From: Panacagrimonas sp041635265
Lineage (GTDB): Bacteria; Pseudomonadota; Gammaproteobacteria; Nevskiales; Nevskiaceae
DNA: 19,707 nt
NCBI GenBank assembly: GCA_041635265.1
Contig: JBFJJV010000045.1
Coordinates: forward strand, 1-19,707
Direction of reading: 5' to 3'
Positions 1 through 7,964 of the stretch are shown here, in pieces. The stretch's first letter is position 1; each line of letters opens with the position of its first letter. Both the position numbers and the translations under genes were made by a program. The notes below the pieces were generated by a model that worked only from the letters and a program-made list of their open reading frames with translations, ran no database searches and was not told the origin of the DNA.

Positions 1-597
1 GCGTTCGCCTATGGTTTTTTGAAAATAGCCCACCATTTCGATGTTGCTCTGGTTGCGTTCTTCAGCGCTCATGTCTGCAGATAGCATGAAGGCATTGGCC
101 CAGCTCTGGAATTTGGCTGACATTGTGGCCGGCAGGCCGAGCAGTCTGAGCATCAATCGGGCCGGCAGGTGGGCGCACAAGGTGGAAACCACGTCTGTTT
201 CCCCTCTGGGTAATTCATCGAGCAGTTCCGTGACGACCTGCTCTACTTCAGGCCGCAGTTGGCGGATGCGTTTGGGGGTGAAGGCCAGAACGACTAGCCG
301 GCGCAGCTTGGCGTGTTCCGGATCATCTTGATTGACCAGCATCAGGGTCGGCGCTCCGGTATCCTGCTGGAAGTTGGCCGATGAGAATCGCCGGGTATCC
401 TTGGCCGCAGCTTGCACCTGCTCATAGCTGAGAAGTGCCCAGGCTTTGAGCGGCTCATCCTGTCCGGGCACCGTGCCCGGTGGCCAGTCGGCGTATCCGG
501 ACACGGGGGAATCGGCGCGCAGGGCGTCATAGGCCGGGTAGGGGTCGGCGATCACCTCCGCCGTGGCCAAATCTGCCGGCTGATAAGTTTTATTCAT
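1..597 (-). CDS. Cytochrome P450, N-terminal part (cut by window edge)
   Basis: Reading leftward from an ATG at 597, the frame stays open for 199 codons to the window edge. The translation begins MNKTYQPADLATAEVIADPY and has hallmarks of a soluble bacterial P450: the early DPYPAYDALR segment and the C-helix block NQDDPEHAKLRRLVVLAFTP (about residues 89-108), where His95 and Arg99 occupy the heme-propionate-contacting HxxxR positions. The I helix, ExxR motif and heme-Cys loop lie outside the window, so completeness cannot be judged. No membrane anchor is visible, as expected for a bacterial class I enzyme that needs ferredoxin and reductase partners. A strong Shine-Dalgarno (GGAGGAG) lies just upstream of the ATG. 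The gene is divergent from a MarR-type regulator 105 bp away, which probably controls it. The family is clear; the substrate cannot be read from this part. Confidence 0.88.
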   Translation of the reverse strand, partial: MNKTYQPADLATAEVIADPYPAYDALRADSPVSGYADWPPGTVPGQDEPLKAWALLSYEQVQAAAKDTRRFSSANFQQDTGAPTLMLVNQDDPEHAKLRRLVVLAFTPKRIRQLRPEVEQVVTELLDELPRGETDVVSTLCAHLPARLMLRLLGLPATMSAKFQSWANAFMLSADMSAEERNQSNIEMVGYFQKTIGER

Positions 598-613
598 GTT
601 TTTCTCCTCCAAA

Positions 614-646
614 GTGCATCATGTAATGGTGCATCGGTCGGGCATC
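614..646. promoter_or_regulatory. Repeated GTGCATC half-sites between P450 and MarR genes
   Basis: The 105-bp divergent spacer carries GTGCATC at 614-620 and again at 629-635 (15 bp apart), with a third imperfect copy GGGCATC at 640-646. Nested in this is an imperfect inverted repeat, CATCAT-GTA-ATGGTG (617-631), with one mismatched pair. MarR proteins bind short imperfect palindromes in divergent promoters, so this is a plausible operator. No binding is shown by the sequence alone. Confidence 0.4.
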
Positions 647-702
647 AATCAATAATGTCCTAGAGACACAATAAGCGCGAATTTCGGACAAGGTCAATAG
701 TT

Positions 703-1272
703 GTGAGCAAGAAAATTGAGGGTGATATCCAGAGTGCGAAGATTTCCGACCCTGCCAGAGCGTTTTTGGATCTGTTCTATCCGGTCCATTACAAGGTGGG
801 TATCGGCATCGAGGATTCGCTGCGGGGCGGCTTGCTGACGCGCCATCAGGTCGCAATCCTATGGATGATCCGCAGCGAGGGTGTCGGTGGGCAACGCATT
901 TCTCGCAAACAGATCGAGCTTTCCATTACCCGCTGGTTCGAATTGCAGAACTCGGCGATCTCCAAAGCATTGCGGGCCATGGCGCGGGAGCCGCTGCAAC
1001 TCCTCGAAATTCTGGAAAACCCCGCCTCAGGACGCGAGCGGTTTGTCAGTCTGACGCCCAAGGGTATGCGCGAGATTGATCGCATGGTCGAGCGTGGACG
1101 CGTCTTCATTCAGTCCATGGTCGACCATCTGTCGGTCCTTGAGGCCGAACAAGGGGTTCACTTTCTCGCGCGAGTCTCAAATATCATCGAACAGGTCAAC
1201 GCAGTTGAGCCCGTGAAACCCAGGCGACCGGCCCGTAAAGTTGTACGTAAACCTGCCGCTAAGAAGACCTAG
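703..1272 (+). CDS. MarR-type winged-helix regulator with basic C-terminal tail
   Basis: A 189-aa protein starting at GTG 703, with AAGG about 9 bases upstream. The centre looks like a MarR winged helix: LLTRHQVAILWMIRSEG is the dimer-proximal helix, ISRKQIELSITRWFELQNSAISKALRAM the helix-turn-helix, and NPASGRERFVSLTPKGMREID the wing with the usual 'LTPKG' strand. A long helix for dimerisation follows. The last 20 or so residues (RRPARKVVRKPAAKKT) are rich in Lys, Arg, Ala and Pro and exceed the usual 140-160-residue MarR length. Such a tail could add non-specific DNA affinity. The gene is divergent from the P450, which is its most likely target. It is not obviously close in sequence to the other two MarR proteins here, which resemble each other. 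The effector is unknown. Confidence 0.8.
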   Translation: MSKKIEGDIQSAKISDPARAFLDLFYPVHYKVGIGIEDSLRGGLLTRHQVAILWMIRSEGVGGQRISRKQIELSITRWFELQNSAISKALRAMAREPLQLLEILENPASGRERFVSLTPKGMREIDRMVERGRVFIQSMVDHLSVLEAEQGVHFLARVSNIIEQVNAVEPVKPRRPARKVVRKPAAKKT

Positions 1273-1290
1273 TGGCATTAGCTTGCCTTT

Positions 1291-1878
1291 CTAAGGCGCG
1301 GGCGCGATTGCATCGGAATCCAGGCGTGCGATGGCGCGCTTGATAGTGACCAGAGCGCGCGTCAGATCAAGGCGTTCCTGCTGGCTCAGGTCGCGCAGAA
1401 TTCGCGAGTTGAACACATGCTCCATTTCGGTCATGCGTTTGATCAAGCCCTGTGCGGATTTGGTCAGATAGACCCGCTTGGCGCGCTTGTCCGAGGGGTC
1501 GGGCCGACGTGCCACCCAGCCGTTCTTCTCCAAGCCCTCGATCACGTCGCCGAGACTCGCTTTGCCCACTTCCAGTACGCCGGCCAACTGGGTCTGCATC
1601 ATGCCGTCATGGCGGGAGAGGTGGGCAAGCACCCACCACTGGGCGCGGGTGATCCCGAGTGGCTTCATGAACTGGTCATAGGCACTGCGCCGCATACGCG
1701 ATACGTCGTGCAGCAGAAACCCGAGTCGGATCCCTGCTTTTAAGGCCTCGCCCTCTCCGGAAGTCGGTTCTGAGTGCCCTTCATGCCCCAGAAAATCGAC
1801 CAGTTCAGGATCTCTTGATGTTGCAATTGCGTTAGTGACTTGCGCCACGTCCGCTGCTTTTGTCCGCCGCTTCGACAT
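1291..1878 (-). CDS. MarR family transcriptional regulator (paralogue of the gene at 7965-8423)
   Basis: A 195-aa protein read from the ATG at 1878. The first 45 residues form a variable, charged extension. The MarR fold then follows: LGFLLHDVSRMRRSAYDQ (dimer helix), KPLGITRAQWWVLAHLSR, the recognition region TQLAGVLEVGKASLGDVIEG, and the wing DPSDKRAKRVYLTKSAQG. Several blocks (KPLGIT, QWWVL, VGK-x-x-LG, RAKRV) recur in the MarR at 7965-8423, so the two are paralogues with related DNA-reading helices. It is tail-to-tail with the first MarR gene (18 bp apart) and faces about 460 bp with no gene upstream, so its target is not evident from position. An internal start is possible because the N-terminal extension is not part of the family core. 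Confidence 0.85.
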   Translation of the reverse strand: MSKRRTKAADVAQVTNAIATSRDPELVDFLGHEGHSEPTSGEGEALKAGIRLGFLLHDVSRMRRSAYDQFMKPLGITRAQWWVLAHLSRHDGMMQTQLAGVLEVGKASLGDVIEGLEKNGWVARRPDPSDKRAKRVYLTKSAQGLIKRMTEMEHVFNSRILRDLSQQERLDLTRALVTIKRAIARLDSDAIAPAP

Positions 1879-2338
1879 GCCAACTCATTCCCGAAAATTA
1901 CCATCCTGGATCTTGCTTTTTTGCCAGAGCCGCAGCTGCGACCAGCCGACAATACGATGTCGAGCCCCAGAGCAGGCACCGGATATCTACATGGGTTTCA
2001 GTATTATAGTCTTGAGGTTCAGCGCAAAATTTTCTCGCTCTTACTGTGCTGTGGCCTGACAAGCAATATGGTACCAGACGAAGATTGCAGTCTTTTTCGG
2101 AATTTCGCGCTCACTCCTCATGCCGCAACCTGAGCGATTGGCCGGGAGGCGAATCCGTCTGCACAGAGCATGTAGGAATTATCCGCCTTCCTAGCGGCTC
2201 GTCGACCCGCAGAGGAAATCCACGAGTCATTCCAGTATTAATTGAATATTGAATCTCGGGCGGGCGCGTTCGCGATCAAATGCTTCTCTTGACTGTGCCT
2301 GAGCCTCGATGCGGATCGTCAGGAGTCGGCCAATCTCC
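1879..2338. other. Intergenic region without a supported gene
   Basis: About 460 bp between the start of the second MarR gene and the stop of the AraC gene. Open frames here are short, in several phases, lack convincing ribosome sites and resemble no family I know. An AT-rich patch lies near 2235-2252. The region must hold the promoter of the MarR gene at 1878. I found no clear dyad, terminator hairpin or RNA gene. Confidence 0.5.
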
Positions 2339-3355
2339 TCAGCTCTCCGCCTGCCGGTAGTCTCCAGGACGCATGCCGGTCCAGGTCTTGAACGCACGAT
2401 GGAAAGCGCTGGGTTCGGCAAATCCAAGTTCTGCTGCGATATCGGCCACACTGTCGGAGGAGTGCGCGAGGCGATCGATGGCCAGATCCCGGCGTAGCGC
2501 ATCCTTGATTTGGCGAAAGCTGATGTCCTCCAGATCCAGTTTGCGATGCAGGGTCGAGGACGATACGCCCAGTTCATTCGCCAAGGTCGACAGTTTTGGC
2601 CACGACTCCGGGGGTGTTTCTCGCAGTCGTTGCCGGATGCGGGCCCGGAAGCTCTTTGGATCCTTGAACTTGACGATGAAGTTGTGCGGTGCCTCCCGCA
2701 GAAACTCCCGAGTTCGTTCATCGTCCTGTATCACCGGTGCGCGCAAAGCTTCGCTGTCCATCGCAATGAATGTTTCGGCCTGCTCAAAAGTCAGGTTTTC
2801 GGAATACATGGAGGCGTACTCGGGCCACCACTTCGGCTTCTCATACGAAAATGATGCGGCCGATATGCTCAGACGTCGGCCAACCAGCCAACACAGCAGG
2901 CCGTGCAGCATGATAATCAGCGTCTCATGGGCAAACACGCGAAAAGGTTCCGGGCGCCCTGTAGCGATGATGTCACGAATGATGATCCGAAAAACGCCCG
3001 GCTGTTTGGCGACTTCAAGCTGATTGTCGTCAAGCAGAATATTGAAAAACTGGACGGCAGCACCCAGCGCCTGCTCCAGATTGGGCATCTGAACGGTGCT
3101 ACGGCATAACAGCGCAAAACTGCCCACCTTCATGCGCCGCCGGTCCAGGCCGAAGAATTCGTCGTCGAGGCGCGATGCGATGGAAAGCCACAGCGCACCA
3201 AAGCTGGTTGCCGAGACTCGGGATTGATCTGAAATAAGGAGTCCTGGCTGGATGCCGGCTGCCAGAAGCAGATCGTCGCTCGGCAGCCCCTTCTGGCGCA
3301 GGCCTGTCAGTGCCTGCCGCACAAACCAGATCGAGACGCTGTCTTTCTCTTCCAC
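2339..3355 (-). CDS. AraC family regulator, OruR/ArgR-like (arabinose-binding-like N-terminal domain)
   Basis: A transcription activator with the two-domain layout of OruR-type AraC proteins. The N-terminal effector domain begins SIWFVRQALTGLRQKGL and includes the typical segment RRMKVGSFALLCRSTVQM. The C-terminal roughly 100 residues are the double helix-turn-helix: LSTLANELGVSSSTLHRKL (first HTH) and VADIAAELGFAEPSAFHRAF with KTWTGMRPGDYR (second HTH and the family signature). The frame is open to a TTG at 3445 (368 codons), with an ATG at 3424 and a GTG at 3355. I chose GTG 3355 (338 aa) because that length fits the family and leaves the AT-rich dyad at 3379-3398 in the promoter; none of the starts has a strong ribosome site. 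It is divergent from icmF and is a likely regulator of it. Family call sure, start unsure. Confidence 0.85.
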   Translation of the reverse strand: MEEKDSVSIWFVRQALTGLRQKGLPSDDLLLAAGIQPGLLISDQSRVSATSFGALWLSIASRLDDEFFGLDRRRMKVGSFALLCRSTVQMPNLEQALGAAVQFFNILLDDNQLEVAKQPGVFRIIIRDIIATGRPEPFRVFAHETLIIMLHGLLCWLVGRRLSISAASFSYEKPKWWPEYASMYSENLTFEQAETFIAMDSEALRAPVIQDDERTREFLREAPHNFIVKFKDPKSFRARIRQRLRETPPESWPKLSTLANELGVSSSTLHRKLDLEDISFRQIKDALRRDLAIDRLAHSSDSVADIAAELGFAEPSAFHRAFKTWTGMRPGDYRQAES

Positions 3356-3378
3356 TAGTCGGAATTTGTCGTTTTCGC

Positions 3379-3398
3379 GAGAATTCTTGCAAATTCTC
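3379..3398. promoter_or_regulatory. Perfect 7-bp dyad, candidate operator between AraC and icmF
   Basis: GAGAATT-CTTGCA-AATTCTC is a perfect inverted repeat (arms 7 bp, spacer 6 bp) in an AT-rich patch. It lies about 90 bp upstream of the icmF start and just upstream of the preferred AraC start. If the AraC protein instead starts at TTG 3445 or ATG 3424, the dyad lies inside its coding region. Confidence 0.4.
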
Positions 3399-3485
3399 TC
3401 ATGCTCGGCGGTAGGACCGGGCATAGCCAAGCCCGCGAGGCGCAACTATGTTCACTCACTTAAGTTCCAGTCACAGGCCTTTGCC

Positions 3486-6400
3486 ATGAATGATCCATCC
3501 GTCCACACCAAGCTCGCCCCGTTTAAGGCTGCGCACAAGATCCGTTTTATCACAGCGACCGCCTTGTTTGACGGGCACGACGCCTCGATCAATATCATGC
3601 GTCGCATCATCCAGGGTTCCGGGGCTGAGGTGATCCATCTGGGCCATAACCGCTCTGCCGGCGAGATCGTCAACGCGGCCCTGCAGGAAGACGTGCACGG
3701 CATTTGCATTACCTCGTATCAGGGCGGTCACATCGAGTTTTTCAAATATGTTGTGGATCTGCTGCGCGCCAACGGCGGCGAAAACATCAAGGTCTATGGC
3801 GGTGGGGGTGGTGTCATCGTCGATAGCGAAATCAAGGAGTTGATGGACTACGGCGTCACACGCATTTATTCGCCGGAAGACGGCGCCACCATGGGCTTGC
3901 AGGGCATGATCAATGATCTGCTCGAGACCAGTGATGCCGACCTGAGCAGGGCTGCCCCCAAACCTGCCAAGGTGGCCGAGACGCTCCGGTCTGGTGACCG
4001 ACGCCAGCTGGCCCGAATCATCACCGCGCTCGAGGGTGGCGCCTATCCGGAAAGCCTTCGGGTCTCGCTGCTTGAGCAGGCACGAGCGACTGAGGTTCCT
4101 GTGCTCGGGGTCACCGGTACCGGCGGCGCGGGCAAATCCTCTCTCACCGATGAATTGATCCTGCGCCTGCGTCTTGACCAGAGTGATCGCCTGAATATCG
4201 CTGTCATCTCGATAGACCCTTCGCGCAAGCGAACGGGTGGGGCCTTGCTCGGCGATCGTATCCGCATGAATGCGATTGAGTCGGCTGAGCTTAATGGCAA
4301 GGTCTTCATGCGCTCACTGGCGACGCGCGACACCGGCATGGAAATTTCTTCGGCACTGCCTGAGGTCATTGCCGCCTGCAAGCTGGCTGGCTTTGATCTG
4401 GTCATCGTCGAAACCTCTGGTATCGGTCAGGGCGATGCCGCAATCGTGCCGTTCGTCGACCAATCGCTATACGTCATGACGCCGGAGTTTGGCGCGGCCA
4501 GTCAGCTGGAAAAAATCGACATGCTCGATTTTGCTGACTTTGTGGCGATCAACAAATTTGATCGCAAGGGTGCAGAAGATGCGATGCGTGATGTCGCCAA
4601 ACAGTACCAGCGCAATCGCGAATTGTTCAGCCAGTCTCCAGACACCATGCCGGTCTATGGCACGATGGCGGCGCGCTTTAATGATGACGGTGTGACCGCG
4701 CTCTATCAGGCTTTGTTGCCGGCTCTGGCCGCGCGCGGACTCAAGATCGAGCCAGGCAAGTTGCCCGTGATAGCAGTAAAAGCTTCGAGCCGCAGCCGCG
4801 CCATTGTTCCCGCCGACCGGGTGCGCTATCTCGCAGAAATTGCTGATGCCGTTCGTGCTTATCACCGGGAAGTAGCCGCCCAGGCGCGCGTTGCCCGGGA
4901 GCGCCAGTCATTGCAAACCGCCAAGGCCCTGTTCGAGGCGTCTGGCAAGCCGCTGACAGGTTTTGACGAGATGCTTTCCGAAAAAGATGCCGAACTGACG
5001 CCCGTCGCTCGCAAATTGCTGGCCCAGTGGCCGGTCGAGAAAGCGCTGTATGAAAAAGACGAATACGTGGTCAAAGTGCGGAGCAAGGAAATCCGCACCA
5101 AGCTGACCAGTGAATCGCTGTCGGGCACCAAGGTGCGCAAGGTGTCACTGCCCAATTATGAGGATGAAGGGGAGACCCTGCGCTTTCTGATGAAGGAAAA
5201 CGTACCAGGCTCCTTCCCCTATACCGCCGGCGTGTTCGCCTTCAAGCGCGAAGGCGAGGATCCCACGCGTATGTTTGCCGGTGAAGGCGATGCTTTTCGT
5301 ACCAATCGCCGATTCAAGCATCTCTCTCAGGATATGCCGGCACACCGCCTGTCTACCGCTTTTGACTCGGTCACCCTTTATGGCTGGGATCCGGACCTGC
5401 GGCCCGACATCTACGGCAAGGTGGGTAATTCCGGCGTCTCCATCTGCTCGCTGGCTGATATGAAAGTTCTGTATGGTGGCTTCGACCTGTGTGCGCCGAC
5501 GACCAGTGTTTCCATGACCATCAACGGGCCGGCGCCCATGATCCTGGCCATGTTCATGAACACGGCTATCGATCAGCAAATCGAGAAATTCAGCGCGGAC
5601 AATGGTCGCGAGCCCAGCGATGGCGAGATCGCCAAGATCAAGGCCTGGACACTGTCCAATGTGCGCGGCACAGTGCAGGCCGATATCCTCAAGGAGGATC
5701 AGGGGCAGAACACTTGCATTTTCAGTACCGAATTCGCGCTCAAGATGATGGGCGATATCCAGCAGTATTTTGTCCATAACAAGGTACAGAATTTCTACTC
5801 GGTTTCCATCTCCGGCTATCACATCGCGGAAGCAGGAGCGAACCCGATTTCGCAGCTGGCATTCACCCTATCCAACGGGTTTACCTACGTCGAGTCCTAT
5901 CTTGCCCGTGGCATGGACATCGATGATTTTGCACCTAATCTGTCGTTCTTTTTCTCGAACGGCATGGATCCTGAATACACGGTGATCGGACGCGTGGCCC
6001 GCCGCATCTGGGCAGTCGCGATGAAGAATAAATATGGGGCCAACGAGCGCAGCCAGAAGCTCAAGTATCACGTTCAGACATCGGGCCGCTCGCTGCATGC
6101 ACAGGAAATGCAATTCAACGACATCCGCACCACCTTGCAGGCGCTGCTTGCCATTAACGACAACTGCAACTCGCTGCATACCAACGCCTACGACGAGGCG
6201 GTCACCACCCCTACCGAAGAGTCGGTGCGGCGAGCCATGGCGATTCAGCTGATCATCAACCGCGAATTTGGCCTGGCCAAGAACGAAAATAGCTTGCAGG
6301 GCAGCTTCATCATTGATGAGTTGACGGATCTGGTGGAAGAAGCGGTTATGCGCGAGTTCGAAGCCATCGCTTCCCGTGGCGGTGTGCTCGGTGCCATGGA

Positions 6401-6764
6401 GACGGGCTACCAGCGCGGGAAAATTCAGGAAGAGTCGATGCTCTACGAGCACAAAAAGCACGACGGCTCCTTGCCCCTGATTGGAGTAAACACCTTCCGC
6501 AACCCCAATGGGGAGGCGGGTTCAGACCTGCTTGAACTGGCACGATCCACCGACGAAGAGAAGAAAAATCAGCTTAAACGCTTGGGTGAATTCAGAAAGG
6601 CGAATGCCGAGGATGCACCCGCGATGATTCAGCGGCTCAAGCAGACCGTGATTGAGAACGGGAATACGTTCGAGGTACTGATGGATGCCGTCAGAATCTG
6701 CTCCCTGGGCGAGATTACCCAGACACTGTTTGAGGTCGGTGGTCGCTATCGCAGGAATATGTAA
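3486..6764 (+). CDS. icmF: Fused isobutyryl-CoA mutase (IcmF): B12-binding, G-protein chaperone and mutase domains
   Basis: A 1092-aa coenzyme-B12 radical enzyme that interconverts isobutyryl-CoA and n-butyryl-CoA. Its G-domain chaperones cofactor loading. The order matches IcmF: B12-binding domain (Asp29-Gly-His31 motif, His31 the lower cobalt ligand), MeaB-like GTPase (Walker A GTGGAGKS at 211-218, NKFD at 356-359), then the mutase barrel from about residue 530. Phe597 (in TRMFAGEG) and Gln741 (in DQGQNTCIF) stand where methylmalonyl-CoA mutase has Tyr89 and Arg207. They match the Phe/Gln pair known for IcmF and argue against methylmalonyl-CoA as substrate. His779 (SISGYHIAEAG) is the conserved active-site His. 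The frame is open further upstream, but ATG 3486 gives the family's usual N-terminus (IRFITATALFDGHDASIN) and length. A weak AGG precedes it. Divergent from the AraC gene and followed by a strong terminator. Confidence 0.96.
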   Translation: MNDPSVHTKLAPFKAAHKIRFITATALFDGHDASINIMRRIIQGSGAEVIHLGHNRSAGEIVNAALQEDVHGICITSYQGGHIEFFKYVVDLLRANGGENIKVYGGGGGVIVDSEIKELMDYGVTRIYSPEDGATMGLQGMINDLLETSDADLSRAAPKPAKVAETLRSGDRRQLARIITALEGGAYPESLRVSLLEQARATEVPVLGVTGTGGAGKSSLTDELILRLRLDQSDRLNIAVISIDPSRKRTGGALLGDRIRMNAIESAELNGKVFMRSLATRDTGMEISSALPEVIAACKLAGFDLVIVETSGIGQGDAAIVPFVDQSLYVMTPEFGAASQLEKIDMLDFADFVAINKFDRKGAEDAMRDVAKQYQRNRELFSQSPDTMPVYGTMAARFNDDGVTALYQALLPALAARGLKIEPGKLPVIAVKASSRSRAIVPADRVRYLAEIADAVRAYHREVAAQARVARERQSLQTAKALFEASGKPLTGFDEMLSEKDAELTPVARKLLAQWPVEKALYEKDEYVVKVRSKEIRTKLTSESLSGTKVRKVSLPNYEDEGETLRFLMKENVPGSFPYTAGVFAFKREGEDPTRMFAGEGDAFRTNRRFKHLSQDMPAHRLSTAFDSVTLYGWDPDLRPDIYGKVGNSGVSICSLADMKVLYGGFDLCAPTTSVSMTINGPAPMILAMFMNTAIDQQIEKFSADNGREPSDGEIAKIKAWTLSNVRGTVQADILKEDQGQNTCIFSTEFALKMMGDIQQYFVHNKVQNFYSVSISGYHIAEAGANPISQLAFTLSNGFTYVESYLARGMDIDDFAPNLSFFFSNGMDPEYTVIGRVARRIWAVAMKNKYGANERSQKLKYHVQTSGRSLHAQEMQFNDIRTTLQALLAINDNCNSLHTNAYDEAVTTPTEESVRRAMAIQLIINREFGLAKNENSLQGSFIIDELTDLVEEAVMREFEAIASRGGVLGAMETGYQRGKIQEESMLYEHKKHDGSLPLIGVNTFRNPNGEAGSDLLELARSTDEEKKNQLKRLGEFRKANAEDAPAMIQRLKQTVIENGNTFEVLMDAVRICSLGEITQTLFEVGGRYRRNM

Positions 6765-6826
6765 TCAGGCTCGGTCCAATAAGTTTCAAAAATCGGAAAG
6801 ACCCTGTAACGAAACTCGCCGAGGAC

Positions 6827-6863
6827 AAAAAAAGCGCGCCCCTTGGAAGGGGCGCGCTTTTTT
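6827..6863. terminator. Bidirectional intrinsic terminator between icmF and the HU gene
   Basis: A perfect hairpin with arms GCGCGCCCCTT (6834-6844) and AAGGGGCGCGC (6847-6857) and a 2-base centre. It is preceded by seven A (6827-6833) and followed by six T (6858-6863). It sits between convergent genes and can stop transcription from both sides. Confidence 0.93.
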
Positions 6864-6914
6864 ACATCTGCCTAGGTTCTGTCTGACGAGTGACAGATAG
6901 AACGGTGCACCTGA

Positions 6915-7277
6915 TCAGGCGGCGGCGTCTTTCAACTTCTTCAGCGGGCGAACCTTGACCTTGATGCTGGCCGGCTTTGCCGCAAACCACTGCTCTTCCT
7001 TGGTGAATGGGTTGATGCCCTTGCGCTTTGGCTTGGCAGGAACCTTGGTAGAGGTGATTTTGAGAATGCCGGGAAGCACAAAGGCACCTGCACCACGCTT
7101 GCTGACTGAACCGGCAATAGCAGTTTCCAGTGAAGCCATGACGGCACGAACATCCTTGGCAGCAACGCCGCTGTTTTCAGCGATGTTGGCGACCAGTGCG
7201 GATTTGCTCAGAACTTCCTTGATGGCCTTTGGCGCTTTGGGTGCAGGCTTTGCAACGGCTTTCTTCGATTTGGGCAT
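6915..7277 (-). CDS. HU-family DNA-binding protein with Lys/Ala/Pro-rich N-terminal tail
   Basis: A 120-aa nucleoid-associated protein, read from ATG 7277. The frame is open 30 codons further upstream, but those residues do not look like HU. Residues 1-20 (MPKSKKAVAKPAPKAPKAIK) are a basic, histone-H1-like tail. The HU fold follows: two helices (LSKSALVANIAENSG, KDVRAVMASLETAIAGSV), the GAFVLPGILKI strand, the DNA-embracing beta arm with INPFTK (Pro90 at the intercalating proline position), and the closing helix PLKKLKDAA. Classical HU is about 90 aa, so the extra length is the tail plus a longer arm. It would act as a dimer bending DNA. The gene is convergent with icmF and separated by a terminator. 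No functional link to the catabolic genes is implied. Confidence 0.9.
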   Translation of the reverse strand: MPKSKKAVAKPAPKAPKAIKEVLSKSALVANIAENSGVAAKDVRAVMASLETAIAGSVSKRGAGAFVLPGILKITSTKVPAKPKRKGINPFTKEEQWFAAKPASIKVKVRPLKKLKDAAA

Positions 7278-7964
7278 GTGTGATCTCGTGTTAGTTGGAA
7301 GACGAAAATTTTTCCCCGAGCGTATGCCCGGAATGCGGAATGTAGGGCATGCGTTCTCACATGCCAAGCTCTGAGTCCTGCGAATACCCCTTGTTTGTCA
7401 GTCTTTTCCTGAATCCGCAGTTCGAATGCTTCTGAATTTCTGCTTTTTTAGTCTTGTCTTCTTGCCTTGCAGCGAGCAAATGCGCACAGAATAATCGGCA
7501 GAGTTCCGCTGGAAAGTCCCTTGTATCAAGGAGTTTCTTCACTTGTTTGAAACGATGCGGTGATTCGCGCGCGGTGATGATTGGGCAAAGGCTGCTCAGG
7601 AAAGCGGCATTGGCAAGGACACATGTCAGCGCAAGACCGCAATGTCTCAGCCTCGGTTTTTTTACTTTGATCGCTTGATTCAAGCCGTTCTGCGCAGCGC
7701 TTGCGCATTTGCACCAGTGGCGACCGTCGTGACGACACTGCGGTCGCGCTATATCCGCCCGCGTTCAAGGCGCCGGGCGTGGGACTGGGAATTGCCCTCG
7801 TCGGCCCGCGCGTAGTCGGAGCGCTTGATTTCGCCCGGCTTACGGACTTGGCGAAGCGAGCAACCATGGCGTTAAGAGGTGTGCAATCTGATCGTATAGG
7901 GCGCTGTCCTGACTTCGGCAGGTGACGCCGCTGCCCGTCCGTCATGACTGGGGCGATGTCGAAT
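7278..7964. other. Long gene-less stretch with a stem-loop
   Basis: About 690 bp with only unconvincing open frames: no ribosome sites, no family resemblance, and frames that switch strand and phase. The HU promoter should lie near 7278-7400, where base composition is AT-rich. A stem GCGACCG/CGGTCGC (7720-7726 with 7741-7747) encloses a small TCGT-g-ACGA hairpin (7727-7735). There is no T-run after it, so it is not an ordinary terminator. The GC-rich half (7690-7960) could be a decayed gene, but I recognise nothing. Confidence 0.4.

Noticed and set aside
2227..2721. Open frame on the minus strand overlapping the AraC gene
   Set aside because: It lies mostly in another phase of the AraC coding region, with arginine/proline-rich, low-sense composition.
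3252..3485. Upstream extension of the icmF reading frame by 78 codons
   Set aside because: The extra residues do not resemble IcmF and run over the AraC gene; ATG 3486 gives the normal family N-terminus.
5145..5822. Long antisense frames inside icmF (also 5868-6461)
   Set aside because: Shadows of a strongly supported coding region caused by its codon use.
7357..7683. 108-codon minus-strand frame upstream of the HU gene
   Set aside because: No ribosome site, no recognisable domain, and it runs into the HU promoter area. A decayed gene cannot be excluded.
7526..7945. 139-codon minus-strand and 74-codon plus-strand frames in the gene-less stretch
   Set aside because: Overlapping frames on both strands, with Ser/Arg/Pro-rich translations typical of non-coding GC-rich DNA.
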